From JBCDBL01 sp039183635 (GTDB taxonomy: Bacteria; Pseudomonadota; Alphaproteobacteria; Caulobacterales; Parvularculaceae), in contig JBCDBL010000175.1 in NCBI GenBank assembly GCA_039183635.1, positions 1-5,645 on the forward strand: a stretch of 5,645 bases of DNA. The letters run 5' to 3'. The translations under genes were made by a program, and so were the position numbers. How positions within the stretch are numbered: position 1 is the stretch's first letter; each line of letters opens with the position of its first letter. The notes under the pieces were generated by a model. The model did not search any database, had not been told where the DNA came from, and was given only the letters and a program-made list of their open reading frames with translations. Of the stretch, positions 1 through 3,341 are shown one piece after another.

Positions 1-317
1 AGGTCCGGCCGACGCGCCGTCAAAAGCTCCGTCAGCGGCGCCGTCGGATCAGCGCCCTCTTTGAGCGGGATCACCGTCGCCTCCCCTGGCCCCATGCCGA
101 GATAGGACGGCAGCGCCGGCGAACGTTCCGCGCCGGCGTGGTGGATATCAAAGCCGGCGGCATGGTTGTGCGGCTGGCGTTGCCGAACGGCCGCCGGCGC
201 TGGCTGCGCGCGCGCCGGCCCGCGCTTGTGTCGGTGGGCCGGGCGGCGCCGGCGCCGCGACAGTCCGCCTTCGCTAAGGCCCGCCGGGGCCGGATCGTTC
301 CTCACGCCGTCTCCCAT
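1..317 (-). CDS. Possible 5' part of an unidentified - strand gene, running off the left edge
   Basis: This reading frame on the - strand is open from the window edge to an ATG at 317-315, giving about 105 codons, and stays open further upstream. A GTG at 305-303 is another possible start, with GGGAG five bases before it. I do not recognise the product. The N-terminal part is rich in Arg, Pro, Ala and His. The part encoded by about 1-180 reads like ordinary protein, for example SPALPSYLGMGPGEATVIPL, followed by a segment ending LLTARRPD at the edge. In that same stretch the opposing + frame gives a poor Arg-rich string, which favours the - strand there. The frame lies in exact mirror register (codon position 2 opposite position 2) to the + frame at 138-581, so GC bias by codon position cannot separate the two. 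At most one is likely to be real through 138-317. The function is unknown. Confidence 0.35.
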   Translation of the reverse strand, partial: MGDGVRNDPAPAGLSEGGLSRRRRRPAHRHKRGPARAQPAPAAVRQRQPHNHAAGFDIHHAGAERSPALPSYLGMGPGEATVIPLKEGADPTAPLTELLTARRPD

Positions 318-581
318 GCCGTCCCTGCGTCCGACCTCGCCGCGCCGCCCTGGACCGCCGCGCCGGCCAAACCCAGGCCGAAACGGCTGAAGGCCGTCGA
401 TCCGAACGCCAGCGCCGAAGAGCGGCTGAAGGCGATTACGGAGATGAGCGGAGGGCAGGGGGAAGTTCTTGTCGGGCTCTCGCCGGACGCGGCGGCGGGG
501 CGTCTGCTCGACTATCTCGTCGAGGCGGGCGCCGTTCCGCATACGCAAACTGCTCTTGATTTGGAAAAACCTGCGACCTGA
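138..581 (+). CDS. Hypothetical protein; 3' half plausible, start unresolved
   Basis: This open frame of up to 147 codons starts at GTG 138, with alternatives at GTG 141 and ATG 162. None of these has a visible ribosome site, and the frame is open back to the window edge, so the true start may lie outside or further downstream. I do not recognise the product. The N-terminal half is Arg/Ala/Pro-rich and looks disordered. From about residue 80 it reads like a folded protein, with Lys-rich residues followed by an acidic/amphipathic stretch (SAEERLKAITEMSGGQGEVL, then a LLDYLVEAG segment). There is no signal peptide or membrane segment. The stop codon (579-581) overlaps the strong ribosome site of the RidA-family gene by one base, and the gap is 12 bases, an operon-like arrangement that supports the 3' part being real. 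It conflicts with the - strand frame ending at 317. Confidence 0.4.
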   Translation: MVDIKAGGMVVRLALPNGRRRWLRARRPALVSVGRAAPAPRQSAFAKARRGRIVPHAVSHAVPASDLAAPPWTAAPAKPRPKRLKAVDPNASAEERLKAITEMSGGQGEVLVGLSPDAAAGRLLDYLVEAGAVPHTQTALDLEKPAT

Positions 582-588
582 AAGGAGA
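581..588 (+). promoter_or_regulatory. Ribosome binding site of the RidA-family gene
   Basis: AAAGGAGA lies with its AAGGAG core six bases before the ATG at 594. It is the strongest Shine-Dalgarno match in the window and fixes the start of the RidA-family gene. It begins on the last base of the upstream stop codon, so translation of the two frames could be coupled if the upstream frame is real. Confidence 0.8.
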
Positions 589-593
589 CGGCT

Positions 594-947
594 ATGACCG
601 TAAAACGATTTGATCCCGTGCCGACGCAATACTCCAAAGCCGTCGTCCATGGCGATACGGTGTACCTTGCCGGCCTTATTGCTGAGAACTGGGATAAGGA
701 TATTACGGGGCAGACGAATGAGATCTTCAAGCAAATCGACGATCTGCTCGCCGAGGCGGGGACCGACAAATCGAACATCTTGTCATTCACCGTCTATGTC
801 GCCACCTTTGACGACTACGCCGCGTTTAAAGAGGCCTACGCCGCGTGGATCGATCCTGACAATCTGCCGGCCCGGGCGACGGTGCGGGCGGACTTGTTGG
901 ACCCGAAGCTTAAGATTGAAATTCAAACGATCGCTGCGATCCGCTAG
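594..947 (+). CDS. RidA (YjgF/YER057c/UK114) family protein, YoaB-like subgroup
   Basis: This is a small cytosolic protein of 117 residues, within the usual 110-130 of the family. Canonical RidA proteins are trimers that hydrolyse reactive 2-imino/enamine acids, made by PLP enzymes, to 2-keto acids and ammonia. Visible hallmarks are Tyr13 in QYSKAV, the strand VYLAG (residues 23-27) where E. coli RidA has ITSG, the helix with DDLLAEAGTDKSNIL, the PARATV motif with Arg94 at the position of the substrate carboxylate-binding Arg105 of E. coli RidA, and KIEIQ with Glu109 at the position of Glu120. Keeping the Arg and Glu argues for real deaminase-type activity. The Ser before the Gly27 turn is Ala, and the usual GQIP turn reads GLIA, with a short following segment, as in the YoaB-like branch. 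The exact substrate is therefore not assured. A strong ribosome site precedes it, and its stop is followed by an inverted repeat. Confidence 0.93.
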   Translation: MTVKRFDPVPTQYSKAVVHGDTVYLAGLIAENWDKDITGQTNEIFKQIDDLLAEAGTDKSNILSFTVYVATFDDYAAFKEAYAAWIDPDNLPARATVRADLLDPKLKIEIQTIAAIR

Positions 948-952
948 AATGG

Positions 953-977
953 GTTTACAACCTGTGGACTTGTAAAC
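953..977. repeat. Perfect 8-bp inverted repeat just after the RidA-family gene
   Basis: The half-sites GTTTACAA (953-960) and TTGTAAAC (970-977) are perfectly complementary across a 9-base spacer, five bases after the RidA-family stop codon. The stem is AT-rich and is followed by GCGCTCGCTTTTT, with the T-run at 986-990, eight bases beyond the stem. It could be a weak terminator, or a dyad operator for the rhodanese promoter. The base of a classical terminator stem would be richer in GC, so I do not commit to either. Confidence 0.5.
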
Positions 978-992
978 GCGCTCGCTTTTTGC

Positions 993-1049
993 CTGGCGCG
1001 TATATTATCACAAAGCCGGTTCCTGCTTTTGTGGATGCGCGCGCGCCAG
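993..1049 (+). other. Nested inverted repeats and AT-rich block in the rhodanese leader
   Basis: CTGGCGCG (993-1000) pairs with CGCGCCAG (1042-1049), and inside it CACAAA (1009-1014) pairs with TTTGTG (1028-1033). The two stems are separated by symmetrical 7-8 base internal loops. The AT-rich block at 1001-1008 (TATATTAT) is the only -10-like sequence in this gap, but no matching -35 lies 16-18 bases upstream. If it is a real -10, the transcript would start within the structure and the hairpin would not form in that RNA. If transcription reads through from the RidA-family gene, the hairpin lies in the intercistronic RNA. The function is unknown. Confidence 0.35.
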
Positions 1050-1067
1050 ACCCTTCCCCTCAACTTT

Positions 1068-1074
1068 GAAAGGA
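1068..1074 (+). promoter_or_regulatory. Ribosome binding site of the rhodanese gene
   Basis: GAAAGGA ends seven bases before ATG 1082. It supports this start over a possible in-frame start further in. Confidence 0.65.
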
Positions 1075-1081
1075 CTCCCCC

Positions 1082-1456
1082 ATGAGCAAAGTCACCTCCG
1101 CCGACCTCATCGCCGCCGCCAAGGCGGCCATAGATCATATCTCCGTCGACGACGCCAAGCCCCTGGCCGGCGGCGGCGACGTCGTGTTCGTCGACGTGCG
1201 CGACAGCAAGGAGCTGGAGGCCGGCGCCATCCCCGGCGCGGTCCACGCCCCCCGCGGCGGCCTGGAGTTCGCCCTTGACCCCGCCTCGGACTTCGCCGTG
1301 GCGGAGCTTGTCTCCGGCAAACGCCTCGTCATGGTCTGCGGGTCCGGCGGCCGCGCCGCCTTCGCCACCAAGCTCGCCAAGGACATGGGGCACGACGCCG
1401 TCTGCCTTGAAGGCGGCTTTAAAGGGTGGAAAGCCGGCGGCGGTCCCGTGGCGTGA
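1082..1456 (+). CDS. Single-domain rhodanese-like sulfurtransferase
   Basis: This 124-residue protein has no signal peptide and is therefore presumably cytosolic. Rhodaneses carry a persulfide sulfur on an active-site Cys between a thiol donor and an acceptor. Domain signs in order are an N-terminal helical lead (residues 5-27), the strand plus acidic motif VVFVDVRDSKEL (34-45), GAIPGAVHAPRG (48-59, the conserved G-x-I-P-G-A-x-H turn), the strand LVMVC, and the active-site loop C86-G-S-G-G-R91. It ends with the conserved EGGFKGWKAGGGP. A six-residue loop starting with Cys and ending in Arg is the expected rhodanese size, which argues against the seven-residue Cdc25-like loop. The HAPRG...EF segment and terminal GGPV match a known family of stand-alone alphaproteobacterial rhodaneses. 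The donor and acceptor are not deducible. The gene is strongly GC-rich with strong C/G third-position use, unlike the receptor at the right end. It has its own ribosome site and a 134-base gap upstream. Confidence 0.93.
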   Translation: MSKVTSADLIAAAKAAIDHISVDDAKPLAGGGDVVFVDVRDSKELEAGAIPGAVHAPRGGLEFALDPASDFAVAELVSGKRLVMVCGSGGRAAFATKLAKDMGHDAVCLEGGFKGWKAGGGPVA

Positions 1457-1517
1457 TCGCCGGTCGGCTGTCGTGCGTCCGTTAACGTTGATTGATCCGC
1501 ACGCTTAATCCCGCGCC

Positions 1518-1530
1518 TATAAAGCTTATA
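1518..1530. repeat. AT-rich dyad TATAA-AGC-TTATA, possible promoter core
   Basis: The 5-bp arms TATAA and TTATA flank AGC in an otherwise GC-rich gap. Two -10-like hexamers overlap here. TTGATT and TTGATC (1488-1497) are the nearest -35-like sequences, but their spacings to TATAAA (24 and 20 bases) are too long for a good sigma-70-type promoter. It may be the promoter region of the oxidase gene, leaving a leader of about 120 bases; this is tentative. Confidence 0.25.
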
Positions 1531-1537
1531 ACGCGCA

Positions 1538-1590
1538 AGGCCCTGCGGTCCGCTTTGCAGGACGGTCCTGGGCCTGTAGGCTTTTCGCCT
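1538..1590 (+). other. Cluster of short hairpins between rhodanese and oxidase genes
   Basis: AGGCCC (1538-1543) pairs with GGGCCT (1570-1575). Within it, CCTGC (1542-1546) can alternatively pair with GCAGG (1557-1561). A further AGGC/GCCT hairpin with loop TTTTC sits at 1578-1590 and is followed by GTTT. None has a good T-tract, so a terminator role is weak. The mutually exclusive pairings would suit a structured leader if the transcript starts near 1530. Confidence 0.25.
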
Positions 1591-1605
1591 GTTTCAGTCG
1601 CAGCA

Positions 1606-1626
1606 GCGCGGTTAAAGATACCGCGC
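1606..1626. repeat. Perfect GC-rich 7-bp inverted repeat upstream of the oxidase gene
   Basis: GCGCGGT (1606-1612) and ACCGCGC (1620-1626) are perfectly complementary across the AT-rich spacer TAAAGAT. The repeat ends 24 bases before ATG 1651 and 12 bases before the ribosome site. The arms-and-spacer geometry (21 bases, centre-to-centre 14) would suit a dimeric regulator, for example a local repressor of D-2-hydroxyacid metabolism. As RNA it would be a very stable hairpin next to the ribosome site. Neither role is shown. Confidence 0.5.
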
Positions 1627-1638
1627 CTTCAACCTGCC

Positions 1639-1642
1639 GGAG
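1639..1642 (+). promoter_or_regulatory. Ribosome binding site of the FAD-linked oxidase gene
   Basis: GGAG lies eight bases before ATG 1651. It is short but well placed, and no better start codon lies nearby. Confidence 0.5.
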
Positions 1643-1650
1643 CCTGACGT

Positions 1651-3030
1651 ATGGCGAATACGCCCATAGAGATCTTGCAATCGAAATTCGGCGCGCAATT
1701 GAGCGTCAGTCCCGCGGTGCGCGCCCAGCACGGGGACAGCGAGGGGCATCACGATCTGTCGCCGCCAAGTGCGGTGCTGTTCGCCCGGTCGAGCGACGAT
1801 ATCGTGGCGGCCGTACAATGCTGCGCCGAGTTGAATTTTCCCATCATCCCCTACGGCGCCGGAACGTCTTTGGAGGGCGGGACGGCCGCCCCCCATGGCG
1901 GTCTGTGCATCGACACGACGGAGATGAATAAAATACGCGAGGTGCGGCCGGACGACATGATCTGCGTGGTCGAACCGGGCGTGACGCGGGAGGACCTCAA
2001 CACATATTTGCGGGACACGGGGCTGTTTTTTCCCATTGACCCGGGCGCCAATGCGACGCTCGGCGGGATGGCGGCGACCCGGGCGTCGGGCACGAACGCC
2101 GTTCGGTACGGAACAATGCGGGAAAACACCCTTGGCCTGAAAGCGGTTTTGGCGGACGGGCGCTTGATCAAGACAGGATCGGACGCACGCAAATCATCCG
2201 CCGGGTACGATTTGACCCATTTGCTGGTCGGGTCCGAGGGAACGCTCGGCGTCATCACGGAATTGACGTTACGGCTCTACGGCCGCCCGGAAGAGGTGGC
2301 AAGCGCGGTGTGCGCGTTCGACGATCTCGACGCCGCGGTGACGACGGTGATCTCCACGATACAAGTCGGCGTGCCCGTCGCCCGCATCGAACTGTTGGAC
2401 GCCGCCGCCGTCGCCGCCTGCAACGCCCATTCGAAACTGGACCTTCCGAATAAGCACGCTTTGTTCATCGAATTCCACGGTTCCGCCGATTACGTCAAAG
2501 AACAGTCCGAGATGGTGGAGGCGATCGCCGACGAGCATGGCGGCCAGGGCTTTAAGTGGGCGACCGACCCTGAGGATCGGGCTCGGTTATGGAAAGCGCG
2601 CCACGAAGCGCTGCCGGCGGCGAAGGCCTTGATCCCGGACAGCCGCGTTTGGGTCACTGACATCTGCGTGCCGATTTCAAAACTGGCCGAGGCGATATCC
2701 CTGGCCCGGCGCTCGATCGAAAAAGCCGGATTGACGGCGCCCATCCTCGGCCATGTGGGGGACGGCAATTTCCATATCTTTTTTGTCCTGCCAAAGGACG
2801 ATCGGAGCGCTTGGGATAAAGCCGCTGCGATAAACGACGAGATTGTCGCCTACGCCCTTAACGTCGGCGGCACGTGCACCGGAGAACATGGCGTCGGCCT
2901 CGGCAAGAGAGAGAAGTTGCTGGACGAGCATGGGGTTGAGGCGGTTGACGTGATGCGCAGCATCAAAACAGCCCTTGACCCAAAGAACATATTAAACCCG
3001 GATAAAGTTCTTGCAGCCAGGCTCAGCTGA
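1651..3030 (+). CDS. FAD-linked oxidase, D-lactate dehydrogenase (cytochrome)/GlcD family
   Basis: This 459-residue flavoprotein has the usual length of stand-alone bacterial members. Family enzymes oxidise D-lactate or related D-2-hydroxyacids to 2-keto acids and pass electrons to cytochrome c or quinone. The N-terminal PCMH-type FAD domain (about 35-215) shows PYGAGTSLEGG (67-77, pyrophosphate loop), PGANATLGGMAATRASGTNAVRYG (first part 131-144, rest to 154) and LLVGSEGTLGVITE (191-204). The C-terminal FAD-oxidase domain shows GHVGDGNFH with His368 and His375, and TGEHGVG with Glu412 and His413, which bind the active-site divalent metal and substrate in relatives. No key residue is missing. 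There is no iron-sulfur domain, so it is not a fused GlcD-GlcF protein, and no partner glcE/glcF lies next to it. It has no signal peptide and is probably a peripheral inner-membrane or cytosolic enzyme. Glycolate or D-2-hydroxyglutarate remain possible substrates; D-lactate is favoured by overall resemblance to LDHD. Confidence 0.92.
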   Translation: MANTPIEILQSKFGAQLSVSPAVRAQHGDSEGHHDLSPPSAVLFARSSDDIVAAVQCCAELNFPIIPYGAGTSLEGGTAAPHGGLCIDTTEMNKIREVRPDDMICVVEPGVTREDLNTYLRDTGLFFPIDPGANATLGGMAATRASGTNAVRYGTMRENTLGLKAVLADGRLIKTGSDARKSSAGYDLTHLLVGSEGTLGVITELTLRLYGRPEEVASAVCAFDDLDAAVTTVISTIQVGVPVARIELLDAAAVAACNAHSKLDLPNKHALFIEFHGSADYVKEQSEMVEAIADEHGGQGFKWATDPEDRARLWKARHEALPAAKALIPDSRVWVTDICVPISKLAEAISLARRSIEKAGLTAPILGHVGDGNFHIFFVLPKDDRSAWDKAAAINDEIVAYALNVGGTCTGEHGVGLGKREKLLDEHGVEAVDVMRSIKTALDPKNILNPDKVLAARLS

Positions 3031-3033
3031 GCC
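3020..3033. repeat. 14-bp perfect palindrome across the oxidase stop codon
   Basis: GGCTCAGCTGAGCC is a perfect palindrome that includes the TGA at 3028-3030. As RNA it forms a 5-bp GC-rich stem with an AGCT loop, followed by GGCTTATTC. The downstream T content is poor, so at best it is a weak terminator or an mRNA 3'-end stabiliser. Confidence 0.35.
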
Positions 3034-3145
3034 GGCTTATTCAATGCTTGTCAGGTTAGTTTGTTCTTTCTCTACACTGGGTAAGTTAAATCTGCTAACT
3101 GATTAGGCGGCTGTCAACTTATAGGCTTGAGACGCGCGCGAACGT

Positions 3146-3171
3146 CCCCATTAAAGGGGCAATATTATTTT
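3146..3171 (+). terminator. Possible intrinsic terminator for the oxidase transcript
   Basis: CCCC (3146-3149) pairs with GGGG (3156-3159) around ATTAAA and is followed by CAATATTATTTT. The 4-bp stem is short and the T-run interrupted, but the order stem then U-rich tail fits + strand transcription ending about 130 bases after the oxidase stop. In the opposite direction there is no tail, so it would not serve the receptor gene. Confidence 0.4.
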
Positions 3172-3282
3172 GATCAATGATGCGTGATCGGCGAACTTTC
3201 AAGACAGTTTCATTGCACAGGTGGAGCTGATCGCCGCCTTGCTATTCTGCAACGCGAAGCCCTGTATGGCGCTGTTGCTGTT

Positions 3283-3315
3283 GGCGCACAGACATCCAAT
3301 CAATGCATGTGCGCC
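3283..3315. terminator. Strong hairpin between convergent genes, possible bidirectional terminator
   Basis: GGCGCACA (3283-3290) and TGTGCGCC (3308-3315) are perfectly complementary. Inside them, CAT (3293-3295) also pairs with ATG (3303-3305) after 2-base bulges on both sides, leaving the loop CCAATCA. It lies 26 bases beyond the receptor stop codon, the usual place for that gene's terminator. The T-tract is poor on both sides (TTGTTGTG on +, AACAGC on -). It could instead be a 3'-end stabilising hairpin or act with Rho. Confidence 0.5.
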
Positions 3316-3341
3316 TTGTTGTGCAAGTACTGCTCTTTAAA

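Larger units (their letters stand above)
3031..3341. other. Convergent intergenic region without a supportable gene
   Basis: This is the 311-base space between the oxidase (+) and the receptor (-). It is lower in GC than the left genes. Short open frames exist on both strands (see rejected items) but none has a start with a ribosome site or recognisable content. It holds the two terminator-like hairpins listed separately. GTTAG (3055-3059) is echoed by CTAAC (3095-3099), and a TGATCA palindrome lies at 3171-3176. I see no IS ends, att-like repeats or RNA gene. Confidence 0.6.

Noticed and set aside
2..64. Pro/Ala/Ser-rich + strand frame ending in TGA at 62-64, possible tail of an upstream gene
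   Set aside because: Only 20 codons are visible and the - strand frame over the same bases reads more like ordinary protein; low-complexity strings arise easily in GC-rich DNA.
944..1393. Long - strand frame opposite the rhodanese gene
   Set aside because: Antisense shadow of a strongly biased GC-rich gene; the + strand product has clear rhodanese motifs and the - product is Gly/Ala/Asp filler.
1851..2258. Long - strand frame inside the oxidase gene
   Set aside because: Shadow of the FAD domain, whose + strand motifs are unmistakable.
3119..3241. Open - strand stretch of about 40 codons between stop codons, ending ...MGTFARVSSL, which resembles the tail of a longer protein
   Set aside because: It has no credible start or ribosome site and no recognisable domain. 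It could be a decayed gene remnant, but the sequence alone does not support calling a pseudogene.
3221..3340. Short + strand frame from GTG 3221, 39 codons, Leu/Cys-rich
   Set aside because: There is no ribosome site before the GTG, it crosses the strong hairpin at 3283-3315, and the peptide matches nothing I recognise; most likely chance.
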